Source: Epiperipatus broadwayi
Taxonomy: Eukaryota; Onychophora; Udeonychophora; Euonychophora; Peripatidae
Direction of reading: 5' to 3'
Length of the DNA: 64,000 nt
Assembly (NCBI GenBank): GCA_028023455.1
Contig: JAQFVV010006427.1
Coordinates: forward strand, 744,001 to 808,000
Of the stretch, positions 35,001-48,737 are shown in pieces (the stretch's first letter is position 1; each line of letters begins with the position of its first letter). Made by a program: the position numbers and the translations under genes. The notes beneath the pieces are model-generated. The model was not told the origin of the DNA. It did no database searches and saw only the letters and a list, made by a program, of their open reading frames with translations.

Positions 35001-37020
35001 TTTTGTCAATAAGATATATAATGATAATTTTATCCACTGTTCATGGCTTGAAAGCTCTAAGTTCTATATGATTTACATTTTTCAATTTTGGCTTTTTTTT
35101 TAGCAATAGTAATTGCTGCTTCTATTTTTTTTTTTTTTTTTACTGAAATATTCTTTGAATAAATTAGGCAATATGATGTTTTAACAGAAAAAGATATAAA
35201 TATTAATTATATAAATGATATTTTATTCTAGTATATTTAATTAAAAATAATGAATAGTTAATTAAATAAAAACCATATATTTTTTTTTGGGGGGAGGGGG
35301 GGATATGGGGTGGAAGTGAGAGATTGAAAAGCTTAATGTGTCTGGAGATAATGTAATGATCTTGTTGGCTACAATTATGAATATTCTCCAAATGTTCTCT
35401 ACTTTATTATTGAATAGTAGTTGATTATAATATCTTAAGATCATATAAAATAATATTATTAAATTGTAAGAAAATATCCAAATCTTGTGATACTTTCTTT
35501 ATGACTTGAGAAAGAAACAATAAAAACAATTTTTAAATTCAAACTTGTGCTTTTTTATTTATTTATTTTTTGGAGATATTATTAATTAGACAATTTCCTA
35601 ACAAAAACAATTAAACCAACTAATGGAAATTATATCTTAACCAAATTTACTGAAACAAATATTTTGTGAAATTACTATTAAGTCAGCTATAAATATGTTC
35701 TTAATATTTACATAAAAAATCCAAATAAAGCTAAAGTAATATTTATTACAACCTGACTTGAAAAGTAAAAGAGCCAAAAAATTGCTTATAATAGTTTGCT
35801 TGTAAGATTTTGAAAGCACAGGAGATACACATATTTGAATTCAGTTTTGTCTAATATAAAATTGATTTAAATCTTAAAGACAAACAATCGTTAAGAACAT
35901 TTATTTTTATTAAAGTTATTTTTGGACAATTAATAACAATTCAGTAATATTCGGTAAGCAATTATCTAGACGTTTTAGAAACCTTGACCAATTTAATGTG
36001 TATCTTTATGGTAATAATAAAATAGTTTATTATTTGGAAAGTCAAAAGAAAAACTGAGCTGTACCATGTTAAGTAGAAATTAGGTTCCAAAGTTATCACT
36101 CTATCTCTGCAACCAACCATGCTGTTCTGAAATATGATCAATACATGATATATACACCTCATATTTTTCAATTACTTGTAAAGACGTCAAAAGTTACATA
36201 TATATTTTTGAAATTTGAATTGTTAAAAATAATTTTTTAATATTTATTTTTCAACACATTTTTTTAAAAGAAATAAATTCTCAAATAAGTTACTCGTACA
36301 ATTTGCGATAATTAAAATGATTTTCCACTTTTATTCTATAAATAAATTCATTTCTCAAAGTATTACATAATAAATCAAAATAAATAGATATAAAAGTTTC
36401 TATCATTCAAAAAAAATATTTGTAATAATATTATTTTAATGAGACGTGTTTTATAGCATTGCTGGAAAGCTTCTTTATGATTTCATATTATGGCTATTAA
36501 AAATACAATAGAGTATTTGTCTGAAAATATGTGATAATGACATATAATTACTACAATAGAGAGCATTGTTATATTTTTGTATTAGCAATAAACAAATAAA
36601 AAAAACTTTGATGCAGGGATAATGTTTAAAAATTTGCGTTTTTATTAGTACAATTGATCGATTTTAATTTTTGCTTAAATATAATAAATTAATACAAAAT
36701 AATATTATTAGTTTTTATTTAGTTAATTTCTCTTCTTGAAGAACGGAGTTAATAAAATATTATATTTAAATGGAACACCTGGTTGTCATTGACAGCAATT
36801 TGATTGTCACATTCTTATCAAATTTTTTTCTAATATTCTAAATTTATGAATTCTACATAGTATAAACACAAAAATTTGAATGTAAAATCTATTTAAAAGT
36901 ATAATTCTTTAAAAATATATAAAAGAATGTTTTTTTTATTCTTAAAAATAATATTAATGATGTCATGTTTATTATAAATAGGCACTCATAAATAGTATGT
37001 CATAACTAAAAAAAAAAAAG

Positions 37021-37140
37021 GTAATTTGGTGCTATGGTAGAATAACAGTGTCAGGAGCTCAAAGTTCATGAATCACAGCTTAGATCTAATACTCCAATGC
37101 TCAAATTTGTTATAAGCTTATAAAAAATAAACCATTTGAT
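37021..37140 (+). repeat. Possible decayed tRNA-derived SINE
   Basis: TGGTGCTATGG near 37,027 fits the A box with one mismatch, and AAGTTCATGAATC follows at a B-box-like distance. The tail is AT-rich. Only one copy is seen in this window, so the call is weak. Confidence 0.3.
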
Positions 37141-40100
37141 TATTAATAATTTTTCTTGGACAATTTGTTTAATGGAAAATTGACAAATTTTGTAGCTCAA
37201 GATATCATGGAATGTGATTTAGTTCTGCCATTTTTTATACTTAAATTTTTCATGAACTTTTGAGTAAATAAAAAAAAAGATTAAAAATCAGAATTTCTAT
37301 AGGTGTAATTAAAAAATAAAAATATGATCAGAAGTCATATAATTATCATAGTTATTGCAGACAGATAATTAATGACATGAAAATACATAATAGCAGTTGC
37401 TATATTATCTAAGTAAATAAAAACAGTAAGATAAGGAAAAATTGAAATAAATGAGATGGTAATATATTTCATTTGTAGATTCGATAAACTAAAGGACTAT
37501 AGAATTTTATATTCTAACATTTTATTAAATATCAATTTTATATAAGATGTTCATCACTGTGAATTGATATTATTAATAATCATTATTTTAAAATCAATTT
37601 TAAGGTGTAGTTTTTATATATGCAATTAGTAACAAGTTTAGACTAATACATAAAAGAATACATCAAAAACACAAATATTTGGTAATTTTTAAAAGCATTT
37701 ATTAGTAATAGAGTCTATAGAATATAGAAAAACCTATTTACAACATTTTAAAGTTGCATTACTGATAGATATGTTGTGTTTTTATTATTATAAAATCCAC
37801 ATATTTGAAACAGCAAAATCTTTACAGCAATATACCATGTGATTCTTGAAACCATTCCATAACATATTGTTTTCTAAAATCAAAATATTCTGCATCTAGT
37901 TCCAGGATCAATAATTCACATTATTTACTCCACCCAATAAGTATATTTATAAGCTTGAATAAGCATTGAACATTAGATGGTAACACTACATATATACCCT
38001 CAGATGAGATAATAACTATCATTTTAAAGTGATGGTCAAAATTGTACTTGCAATCTATTTCATCATCTGTAATTCTTTTATACCTTCATGTTAGTATTTG
38101 ATATTTAAATTAATATAAGAATCTGAACTCAAGTTAGCTTAGGATTTTATACTTATATAGATATAAAACTAGACCAATAAGTGTATGTTTTAGTGATCCT
38201 AGCTTTATGCCAACTTTAGACACGTTAATTGCTTAATGTACCAACAAACATCCATATTAAGTACAAGTAACATTTACTTGTTTTATGAGATTTATTTAAA
38301 CTTCTTTGTAGCAATAATTTCATTTTTGTGGGCAAATTGCAACCTTTAGTATCTATATTGTAGCGGTCACTAATGTATGAATTGCATAAATAAATTAAAG
38401 AGAGAGTGTATAAATGGAATTACTTTAAAACAATAATTTTAAGAACAAAAAATAGTAATAAAAGAGAATTATTATATTTATTTTATTTTAAGATAGTTTT
38501 AAAATAAATAATAAAAAAGAGTAGTCAAATTAAGTTGAGAAAAGAAAAAATATATATATATTTCTTGCTTTTAATTAAACAGGTAAATGATTACAATCTA
38601 TTTTTTCTCTCTTTAGAAAGAGTTGAATTTGTAAAAAGAAAGAAAAACAAGAGAAATATTTTTTTTTATTAAACAATAGTTTCTTATATTTTTTCTGAGT
38701 TTAAAATATACTTTAAAAAGAGAAAAGAAAAAGATTTAATTAAGTTTGTTTTGCTAGTTTTATGGAATATTATATAATTATTTAAAAATATAATTGTACA
38801 AAAGTTATTTAGAGAAACCTAATCGGTTTATGTAGTTATACATTTGTTCTTAATCAGATTAGGTAGTTCATGTTTCTTTAATTAAATAAACTAATAAATA
38901 TTAAAACAGAAAAAAAGTAAAGGGGCAGTAGTCACATTTGTCTTAAAATAATAATCCAGTTTACTTATAAATGGTCAATATTTTTTTATTATCTTTTTTT
39001 GATCATTATTTTCGCTCAGTCATGCTTATAGTCTGTTAAAATATATGTGATCACTGTCCAATGAACTGAATCTATTGATTTAGCAGATCCTGTGCAATGA
39101 ATAAAATCCAGTGTCATAAAATTTTAACAAAGATGTATTGCTGAATTCCAGAGTATGTACCAATCAATTCAAACACAATGTACTACTTATCCAGAGGGCA
39201 TCTATCAAAAGTCTGAAATATGATCCAATTTAACCTGCCAATGCTAAAAAGTTGTTTGCCCTTTGCTGCTTATTAAGCCTGCAAAAATTGTATCAAATGG
39301 AAAAATGTGTATCTATAGACAATGGAAGAAACTTGATCTGAGTTTACTTACAGTGTAAAGCCTTCTGAAGGAAACTAAAACCTTAATTTCTCTTAAGAAA
39401 AAAAGTCAAATCTGCAGCAATAGATTCTGTAATGCCCAAAAATAAAGAAAATCAAAAGAAGACTGGAAAATTTTTAGCTCAGCAAAAAGACTTTCTGCCA
39501 AAAACTCCTAACAAAAAGCTTTCAAGAACTTTCATACAGATAAAAAAATACAACTATTTATCTGTTTGTTATTATTATTTTGTACAGTCTAAAATTTAAA
39601 TATATGTCATAAGAGTTTTATTAGTATTGTTAATAAGAATATTTAACCAAAAGATGTGTATAAATTTTGTAAAGAATTGTAATCAGCTAGTTAGTTTATT
39701 AGTATATATTATACATTTAATTTATTTGTTAATCTGGTCTTCTTTCACATTTCTCTTAATTTATTGCCATTAAATTCAGTAAACTATTTGCCATAGATGA
39801 ATATATTGTTGTTTATTTTAAAATAGTCAAATTATGATGGCCAATGAAACATGATTTTTTTTTATTCAAGCTGACTTGTCATGATTAAGCTATAGTAACA
39901 CTGAAGTGTATTCAAACTCTTCCAAAAATATTGCTGGTATACAGATTGGTACCTTAATATAAATCTAATATAAGTAAATATATTTTTGGAGGATTTCTCT
40001 TCTAGTTAATAAATTGGTTTAATAGTTTTGAAGTGTGGCCATGGAATATGAGATTTATGTAAATAGCACCTTGTCTGACCATTAGTATAATTTGATATAA

Positions 40101-40227
40101 AGTTTATAAATTAAAATAAATTATATTTCCCTCTTGTCTTTAATTGGTTAGATATTCAACTTCCAGAAGGTGAGTTTGAAAATAAGCTTCTTCTCCCCCT
40201 CTTTCTGTAACTCTCCATCTATGGGGG

Positions 40228-40312
40228 ATCACTATATTATGGTCTCCCATTGTAGTACATTAAAAATACTCTCTTTATATAATCATTATATTTTGGTCTC
40301 TCAATGTAAGAC
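40228..40312. repeat. Two-copy 54-bp tandem duplication
   Basis: ATCACTATATTATGGTCTCC (40,228) recurs as ATCATTATATTTTGGTCTCT (40,282) with the following bases also similar. Origin unknown. Confidence 0.6.
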
Positions 40313-43300
40313 TTGGCTTATTAAAAACCACATTTATTGTGATCATTATAATATAAATATGTAAGACCATGAATAAAGGTGGATTTCCACATTTATTGTT
40401 AAAGGAGTTTGCTTTGATAACAGATTGATATTCTTGATTGTTATTGATACTGGTATTGTTTAAGTGTTGGCTGTTTTCAATAAATTTGCATTAAGTATTG
40501 TAATAGCAAATAAGTACAATGACAAGGCACTTAAAACAAACATTGCACATTTTGTTACATACCACAAAGCATGAAATGATAGAATATGTAATCTACTCAT
40601 GATAATAAATTATTTATTTATTCTAATTTGCAACCACTTCTAATTTATAAATGTCATGCAAATCAATCTTTTATCCAGGGTATTATCATTCTAAATCTCT
40701 TTACATTCATAACATAGTTACATTTTCCCTTATGGCAAACACATTGGAACTGAAGAGCATGAGACAAATTTTGATTGTTATGCTGTTAATAATAAAAAAA
40801 CACATAATATTAGGATGTTATAAGTCTATAAGAATAACTGGTTTACATAAATGTCTATTAAATCCAAAATAAAATAACTGAATGAATACAAATGAGGATA
40901 AGGACTACTATGTGGATAACAACAACATTGTTTTATTATAAATATACATGAATGAATTATATTACAAAAATAATTAATAATTCACCATTTAATTAAATAA
41001 ATAATAACAAAATATGATGTGATCAATATTCTAAGCTCTAATTTTTCTATTTTAAAATGTTTATTCAAATATTTTTTACATTTAAAATACATCCCTGTTA
41101 CCTTTTCCAGAGTTGCAGAAAGAAATTTGTTGTTAACTAAAGGGATACCCTTTGATTCTTTTGAAGACCTTAAAGAAACCAATCAGAGCAAATTCCTAAT
41201 GTCTCCTCCATGCATTCTTATCATTGTAGTTGTTGTTATTATGTGATTATTCACATAGTACATGAACATGAATGGAATGCTCATCAATACACATTAGCTA
41301 GCCTGATGAGTTTATTGGATTTTTATCTCTGAGTTTAATATCAAGAAATATCATGGTCTTTCTTTTCACTGAAACCTGTTGAGCTTTCTTGAAGTCAAAA
41401 TGAATGTGTGTGTGAAAGACAAAAATAGCAATCATGCCATTAATATAAAAGAGAATTGTGTCCAATTCTTAAATAAACAGAATATGTAAATAACTAATTT
41501 AAGTAATCACCATTTTATCTATAAATATTGCAGCATATTGGCTAACTTTTGAGTGCTATGAGAGTGTTTTTTTAGCCAAAAGCATACTCATCTACTGTTA
41601 TTAAATAAATATATGGAATAAACTTTTTCTTTAGTCAACGATAAAAACATTTTTGGCAAGTAATTATAAACAAGATAAGAAAAAGAATAACAACTTTAAA
41701 TATTGCAGATATAAAATGTTGTTTCCAAATATTCAAATATTAGTTAATGCTACTCTTCAAAATAATGGTTCCTATTATTTAAAAAAAAAGACAGGTTACT
41801 AATTTAAAAATGTATAACCAAAACTTTGAATAAATTTTTGAAATTTATAATTTTATTTTTTTACAAATGTATGTATGTATAAAATTCATTGCTCTCTACT
41901 AATTATCATACTTTCCTCTTCTATTTTTATAAAATAGTTTCTAACTAACTTAAAATGTTGTTTCTACAGTGTAATCTGCCTTTTCTGTTATTAATGATTT
42001 AATACATTTCCCTTTTATTCCCAGATATTTGATTCTGTTTTAGTTTTTATTTTCTTTTATTTTTATTTTTCTAGTGATGTAAGACTTCAGGTAAAAATAT
42101 GGTAGTTTTCTATTTATCTACTTTCAAGGGCCTCATTTTTATGCAAAACATATCCATTTTCTTAACTACCCTTAAAGTCTATTTAATTTGAATCTTTATT
42201 CTATTTTGTTCTACTTTCTTAATGCTAAATATTTGACCTATTCATCTGTTAAAATGTTTCAGGTAATTTTTTCTTACTCACTTTGTATGCTGTTTTTAAT
42301 GTTGGGTTTTTTAATATCTACTATTATATTCAAAAGTGAATTTAGAAGATGGATGTTTTACCCATAAATATTATATCAAAAGTTCAAGAATTTTGTCTTT
42401 ACATTTTCATTTTTATAAAACAAATAGCTTCAAAATTCTTAATTGTCAAATGAAGGAAACGGATCTTTATTTTTTTAGGGAAACTGAATTTATTTTGCCT
42501 AAAACTTTATTTGACATCTTATTCATATACTACAATATTTCAATTGATTACAAGATAAATAACAATGTAAGATTAATTTTATCAGAAAATCTTTCAATAA
42601 ATTTTTAAACTTTTTCATATTTAGCATAATACTTTTTCATAATATACTATCTCATATGAAAATACATCAAAAATATTATATATACATAATTATCTCTTAA
42701 TTTTTATTTTATCATCTGGAGTAGCATCTAGAAGTTTATGGAATTCTAGGAAATTATTCAGTGGCTGTTAATGCAAAATTATTTTTTATATTCAAGAAAA
42801 AAGGCTTATTATTTTAATAAGAATCCTCTGAATTGAGCTAAAAGGTTTAATAATCTTACATAGAAATGCTTTATATTTACCAAATTTTCTTTAAAGTAAT
42901 TAGTATATTCCCTTATATGTTTATGTATATCATATTTTATCTTATTTCAAATAAATATATACATTCTGTTATATAGTATTTTACATAGCTAACAACTGAT
43001 ATTTAATATCAACTTTTCAAACTGTGGTATTTATATTGTCAATTATCATTTTTTTCTGAACTTGAATTTGATTCTCATATTCATTTATTTCTTTATAAAT
43101 TGGGCTTTCTATTTAAAATCTTTTATATATTAGAATTATCTGCTTCAGCCTGTCTTGTATATCCATTTTCATAACCCTTTAATTATTTTTTTATATCATT
43201 ACTTTTAGCTGAAACAAAAAAGATTCCATTAGATTTTGAACCAATTTTACATATTATATTTTAATATTAAATTTTCATATTATTAATGCCATTTAATTAG

Positions 43301-44566
43301 ATAATGATTTCTTATTTTTTGTTTTGATTATTCAAAAAGATAATTATTTATGACTATAAAAATTTCAATATAATAATCTTAAAAGATTAAAAAGTGGGTA
43401 TTATAGCCTCACTATATTTTTCTGACAGCAATTAGGCTTGATATTTATATTCTGTTTCATATTAAAGAACATTTTTGATTATATTTTGATAATCAGTCTT
43501 CAATAAAAGGGGTAAATATTTCTTGAGATGACCAGCATAATAACCTTTTATAATTCATTTTTCATCTACTAGACCTTTTCCATTTCATCATTTTCCAAAT
43601 TTAAAAGCATATGGATTATCATCTACATACATAAAAGAATCAAATAATATACAGGTATATTGTGCATATTATGTAAGAACTTATAGTATTAAAAATTCAG
43701 GAGAAAAATTTTTTGACTTATTCAACTAAAAAAAAACAAACAACTTGTACATATATTTAATTACTTTTAAATAAAATTTAGCTCATTATTTATTTGGTTA
43801 CATAGCTTCTCATATAATTTACCCATTCTGCAAAATAATTTTGAACAAAGCAATTGTTAATTTAAATGGGACATAAATTGATTAATGTTACAGATGGAAT
43901 ACTGGACAGATTGCAAAAATTCTAAAAAGATTTTATAATTTATAGAAGCATAACTGCCATAAGAACATCAGAAACCTGATGCAATTGCTTTCCAGTTAAC
44001 AAAAGAAAAACTATTGTATGATAAAAAGTTTAAAATATATTTATTATGTAAAAATTATTGACCAAATAAAGAATTTTCAAGAGAGAAAAATAAAAGAAAT
44101 TAATGTTTATATAAGTTTTTTTTTTTAAATGTTGCTTTACATAAACTTAATTATTGTAGCATGTTATAAAAAAAATTCTAAAATCTTTTATAAACAATTT
44201 TTTTATTTTTTATAAAAGTGAATTAACTGAGTTATATTAAATAAATATAACCAAATAAATGCAAAATGTTCAAAGGTTATAATTATTTTATATTAGAAAG
44301 TAAATGCAAATTTAAAATTTTAAGTAATAATAAATATTCTTACATTAATTTTCTCTGTGTGAGCACATACATGCAAAGAAATTATAATACTAAATGAATA
44401 ATGTGATCTATGATTTAAAGGCTAGTTAACAATTAATTGAAGTATTTCTTATAACACTATAAAATACACACATACATGCATATCTATATTTAAGTCAAGC
44501 ATAGCATTCATATAAATATATGTAAAACAGGTGGGATATACAATTTAACCAATATTATTAGATTTA

Positions 44567-44746
44567 AACAAGGCCAAACTCTCTATACAGTAGTGCCACC
44601 CTATGCCAACCAGAGTAATCAATGGATGTCAGAAGGCTTGGGTATCCATTGATTACTCTGGTTGGCACAGGGTGGCACTACTGTGTGGTGAGTTTTGCCT
44701 TGTTTTAGTTATGTGCTAGTATAAGAGATGGTGATCATGTGATGTT
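44567..44746. repeat. Family A hairpin without ribozyme
   Basis: Arms pair over about 55 bp (AGTAGTGCCACCCT ... GAGTAATCAATGGAT and complement) with a loop of roughly 15-20 bp around AAGGCTTGGG. The right extension ends CATGTGATGTT, as in the other family A copies. The internal segment that carries the hammerhead elsewhere is missing. Confidence 0.7.
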
Positions 44747-44855
44747 TATTATTAGACTTAATATATAGAGTATATGAGCACAGACTTTCACACAACCCAC
44801 CACTCTCCACTCTATTTCATAACACGGATACACTTGTCCACATATATGTCAAAAA

Positions 44856-44920
44856 GATAAATAATCACCAATATACATATTTTATGCTAAACCAGCAATC
44901 ATCAATTGTTCCAGATTACC
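44856..44920 (-). ncRNA. Hammerhead ribozyme, family B (core broken)
   Basis: Recognisable by position and stem II (TGCT/AGCA), but the heptamer reads TTGATGA and GAAA has become AAAA, and stem I is changed to AACAA. Inactive by inspection. Confidence 0.6.
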
Positions 44921-45476
44921 ATCTCCACACATATCTGCTATAAGTGTTCAGATATATATTAAGATTTCCAATCTTCATACTTTAATGGACAGGCTTCAAT
45001 CTACTCCACATTCCAACTCTTCAACCATCCATCCAATTGAAAATCTGATGATGGAATGTTCAAAGGTCACACTGAGGCTGAGATTCTTGATCAACCCATT
45101 TTGACCTAAGGTCAATCTGACCCTTCAGCTACAGGACGTAATCAATTTAATACATATACAAGGGATGGTCAGACATCTGTACTATATAATAACTGAATCA
45201 CACAGGCTTATTAATTAGTAGAGATGTCTGCCATTTCTTGTATATGTATTAAATGGATTATGTCCTGAATCTGAAGAGTCAGATTGACCTCGGGTCAACA
45301 TGGGGGTGACAAAAATCTTAGCTTTAGGGTGTCCTTTGAGCATTCCATCATCAGATTTTCAATTGGATGGACAGTTGAAGAGTTGGAAGGTGGAGTAGAT
45401 TGAAGCCTGTCCATTAAAGTATGAGGATTGGCTCTTAATATATATCTGAGCACTTATAGCATATATGTGTGGAGAT

Positions 45477-45540
45477 GGTAATTTAGACCAACTGATGATT
45501 GCTGGTTTAGCATGAAATATTATATTGGTGATTATTTATC
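45477..45540 (+). ncRNA. Hammerhead ribozyme, family B (core intact)
   Basis: GGTAATT, TAG, ACCAA; CTGATGA; stem II TGCT/AGCA with GGTTT; GAAA; stem III shortened by one base (ATATTAT); cleavage site A followed by TTGGT; GATTA pairing outward. The core is complete, but stem III may be too tight as a monomer. Confidence 0.75.
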
Positions 45541-46477
45541 TTTTTGACATATATGTGTTCAAGTGTATCAGTGTTATGAAATAGAGTGAAGAGTGGTGGG
45601 TCTTGTGAAAGTCTGTGCTCATATACCCTATATATTACATATATAGACACAGGTATATAATAAGCCTGTGTGTTTCAGTTATTATTAGATTTATTATTTT
45701 TCTATCAATATAATTATTAACATTTTTATAATATTTGTAATTAAGCCAGAATCATATTTAATGGTAGATTTATACCTTTGCAAAATATATCTATTTTAGA
45801 TTTTTCATTTTATTAGTAATATTAATAAAATTATTAATCATTATTTTACATTATAACAGATGTATTTAAATACTAGATTACGTATTTGTATATAATATAT
45901 TCTTGTTTATATATTCAGCAGTGTCTCTTACTATATATTAAAAATCTTCCAATAGCCAATAATAGAATTTGATGTTTGTATATAAATTCTATGTAATTCT
46001 CTTTTAAATTATGTATACAGCGCCCTTCTATCATCATCATTATGATAATGATAATTCATAACATTGCTAAAATGTTACCTTTAAAGTCTGTATATTTTAT
46101 GACATTAATTAGTCATATGAAAGATAATCATTATGGTAACTTCACAAGATTCTACTATGTTTATTTGATTACAGTTTATTGCATTACTTAGTCATGCAAA
46201 GTATGATCATTATTACCATGGAAATCACCATTAATCCCTTCTTATATTTATCTAGTTAAAATCACGTGGAGTAACACATCCTTAGCTAACATTTGTTTTT
46301 TTAATCATTCTGATCTATTAAATATGTGTAATTATAAACAGTTAAAAAAAAGCAATTTTGCATTAAGTATATTTGAGTACTAATTTTTAATAAATTTTAG
46401 AAATGTTAATAAAATTAGTAATAAAATAGTTTACATAATGTTGACTCTTAATGAAATTACAAATTAAATTATAATAT

Positions 46478-46808
46478 ATAGGTTATATGAGCACAGACTT
46501 TTATACGACCCACCACTCTCCACACTATCTCATAACACTGATACCCTTGAACACATGTATGTTGAAAAGATAAATAATCACCAATATACGTATTTCATGC
46601 TAAACCAGCAATCATCAGTTGGTCCAGATTACCATCTCCACACATATATGCTATAAGTGCTCAGATATATATTAAGATAGCCAAACCTTATATATTAAGA
46701 TAGCCAAATCTTATACTTTAATGGACAGGCTTCAATCTACTCCACCCTCCAACTGTCAATCCAATTGAAAATCTGATGATGGAATGCTTAAAGGCCACCC
46801 TGAGGCAG
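46478..46808 (-). mobile_element. Solo family B copy, truncated
   Basis: A single minus-oriented unit from the GAGCACAG motif (46,489) to AAAGGCCACCCTGAGG (46,804), lacking the 3' terminal hairpin and the 5' third of the unit. A 24-bp internal duplication of TATTAAGATAGCCAAA lies at about 46,667-46,710. No flanking duplication is evident. Confidence 0.65.
46569..46633 (-). ncRNA. Hammerhead ribozyme, family B (canonical copy)
   Basis: Minus strand: GGTAATC, TGG, ACCAA; CTGATGA; TGCT/AGCA; GAAA; ATACGTAT; A; TTGGT; GATTA. Every core base and both halves of stem I are present. Confidence 0.85.
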
Positions 46809-47698
46809 AAATATGTTACATGATATATTGCTATATATGTACTTGTATGTATATATATATCAAGATAGTTTCTAATATGAATACTATTTTTATAGTTTTA
46901 CAGTTAAGTTTTTATACGTAAAAAATATTAATAAAAAAAATATTAATATTTTTTATGAATAATTACTCTCTGAAGTATTATTGATTTTTCATTTTTATTT
47001 TAGACATCAACTGTTATTTGCATGCTTTTGCTACAAACACACTTTTAAAGAGTAAATGCAAATCTGCGTTTATGAGATAACTGATAATTTGCATTTAACG
47101 ACAGATTTTAACAAGCTATCTCATACTTGTCTGCTAATGAGTTAAAATATATTTGTTTTTATAGACTTCCATATTTACTATAGCTTTCATAATCGGGTTT
47201 TTACTATCAATATCTTCATTAAGTATTGTAATAAATTCACTTTTATAAAATGTACAGAATAAATGACTGTTTTTAGCAGGTGCAATTTAATTTCATTAAT
47301 TGATTTATTTTTAGTAATTTTGATAGATTTAAAAGTGATCATAATTTGTTTTTTTGTTTTTATTAATAAATAGATGTTCACTGTATTTTTTTTTTGACAA
47401 TTTTTTATACTATTAGAAAATTTAAAAGTATTTTAACTATACTTATAAAATTCAGCAAATTATAATATTTGAGTAAGATTTCAAAACACAATTATTCTTC
47501 CTAGAACAACCAAGGTTATTCTTTTATAATTTAGTTGTATTGTTTTATATTTTCCTATTTTTTTATTAAACAAAATTTTATCTTATAATGAAGCTTAATC
47601 TGACAAAAAAAATCAAGTCAGATGTCACATGACTTAATAAGCTTGAATTTACAAATATTATATATAGAGCTGCAAAATAAGCTCTTAACAAGCTTTGA

Positions 47699-47761
47699 GA
47701 ATACCATCAACCCTAGACTGGTTTCCACTTTTGGCATTGTCAGTGAGGTGTCAGGATATTC
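47699..47761 (-). ncRNA. Hammerhead ribozyme, family D (core mutated)
   Basis: Minus strand: GAATATC outer stem pairs with GGTATTC; inner stem CACCTCA faces TAGGGT; core CTGACAA (G8 to A); stem II TGCC/AGTG region; GAAA; stem III ACCAGT; AGTC cleavage triplet. Structure kept, one catalytic base lost. Confidence 0.7.
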
Positions 47762-48077
47762 AAGCATTAGATTAAAAATACCAGAACAAGCCCAGCAATT
47801 TATCTAATGTATAACTATTGAGAAGAAAATCTGAAATTGTCAGACATTCATATATCTTCCAATCAGCTGTCTAACTCAAATATCCATATGGGACTGAACT
47901 AAGTTCAAATACACTATATATTAATAACTTTAGCAATATAAAATTGCCAAAGCCTTAATAGCAAAAAATAAAATGACAAAAAAAATCAAGTCAGATATCA
48001 CATGACTTAATTTAATAAGCTTCTATTTACAAATGTTATATATAGAGTTCACAAAAAAAGCTCTTAATAAGCTTTGA

Positions 48078-48125
48078 GAATATCATCAACCCCAGATCAG
48101 TTTCAGCTTCTGCTGTCATCAGTAA
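48078..48125 (-). ncRNA. Hammerhead ribozyme, family D (truncated at stem I)
   Basis: Core CTGATGA and GAAA are intact on the minus strand, with stem II AGC/GCT. The 5' strand of stem I is replaced just upstream of the core, where the array switches orientation at about 48,124. Confidence 0.65.
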
Positions 48126-48311
48126 GGCTTTGGTGATTTTATATTGCTAAAGCTATTAGTATGGTGTATCTGAACTTAGATAAATCCCAAATAGCTATTT
48201 GAGTTAGCTGGATTGGAAGACATATGGATGTCTGACAATTTCAGATTTTCTACTCAATAGTTATACATTATATAAATTGCTGGGCTTGTCCTGGTATTTT
48301 TAATCTAATCT

Positions 48312-48376
48312 TGAATATTCTGGCAGTTCACTGATGATTCAGAAACAGAAACTGATCTGGAGTTGAGGATATTTTC
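48312..48376 (+). ncRNA. Hammerhead ribozyme, family D (core intact, weak stem II)
   Basis: CTGATGA at 48,331-48,337 and GAAA at 48,348-48,351, then CTGATC as cleavage region. Stem II is one base short and pairs poorly. Outer stem GAATATT faces GATATTT. Confidence 0.65.
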
Positions 48377-48674
48377 AAAGCTTGTTACGAGCTTAATTTG
48401 TGAGTTCTATACATAATATTTGTAAATACAAGCTTATTAAATTAAATCATGTGACATCAGACTTGATTTTTTTGTCATTTTATTTTTTGCTATTAAGGCT
48501 TTGGCAATTTTATATTGCTAAAGCTATTAATATATGGTGTATCTGAACTTATATTTGAGTTAGATAGCTGGCTGGGAAGACATATGGATGTCTGACAATT
48601 TCAGATTTTCTACTCAATAGTAATATATTAGATAAAGTGCTGGGCTTGTTCTGGCATTTTTTAAGGTAATGCTT

Positions 48675-48737
48675 GAATATCCTGAGACCTCACTGATGAT
48701 GCCAGAAGCAGAAATTGGTCTGGGGTTGAAGATATTC
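48675..48737 (+). ncRNA. Hammerhead ribozyme, family D (best copy)
   Basis: The outer stem I strand GAATATC (48,675-48,681) is exactly complementary to GATATTC (48,731-48,737). The inner stem ACCTCA pairs with TGGGGT including one wobble, separated by an internal loop. Core CTGATGA is at 48,693-48,699, stem II TGC/GCA with loop CAGAA, GAAA at 48,711-48,714, a minimal stem III and a GGTC triplet with cleavage expected after 48,720. This is a full type I hammerhead layout. Confidence 0.82.

Larger units (their letters stand above)
32001..44552. other. 12.5 kb of AT-rich non-coding DNA
   Basis: No supportable gene. All open frames of 60-90 codons here (for example 32,675-32,860, 35,203-35,391, 35,962-36,171, 40,651-40,872 and 42,336-42,608) have random AT-rich composition and no motif. 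A stretch at about 39,060-39,550 has fewer stops in one plus frame but no recognisable family. A TTGGGGGGAGGGGGGGATA run lies near 35,288. Otherwise only the possible SINE at 37,021 and the small duplication at 40,228 stand out. Confidence 0.55.
44567..45679 (+). mobile_element. Composite of family A hairpin and inverted pair of family B units
   Basis: The 14-mer TATTATTAGATTTA occurs at 44,553-44,566 and 45,680-45,693, bounding the whole block. A third copy with one change (TATTATTAGACTTA) lies at 44,747-44,760 between the A and B parts. The A part is a compact hairpin with GAGTAATCAATGGAT in both arms and has lost its hammerhead. The B part is one minus unit followed by one plus unit. The plus end is complete, with the AGACACAGG ... 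CCTGTGT hairpin and TTTCAG just before the duplication. This suggests two insertions at the same target, or one composite. Confidence 0.75.

Noticed and set aside
39060-39550. Stretch with fewer stops in one plus frame and several cysteines
   Set aside because: Still about eight stops and no recognisable domain; probably slightly less AT-rich DNA.
41303-41309. Isolated CTGATGA
   Set aside because: No stem II and no GAAA downstream.
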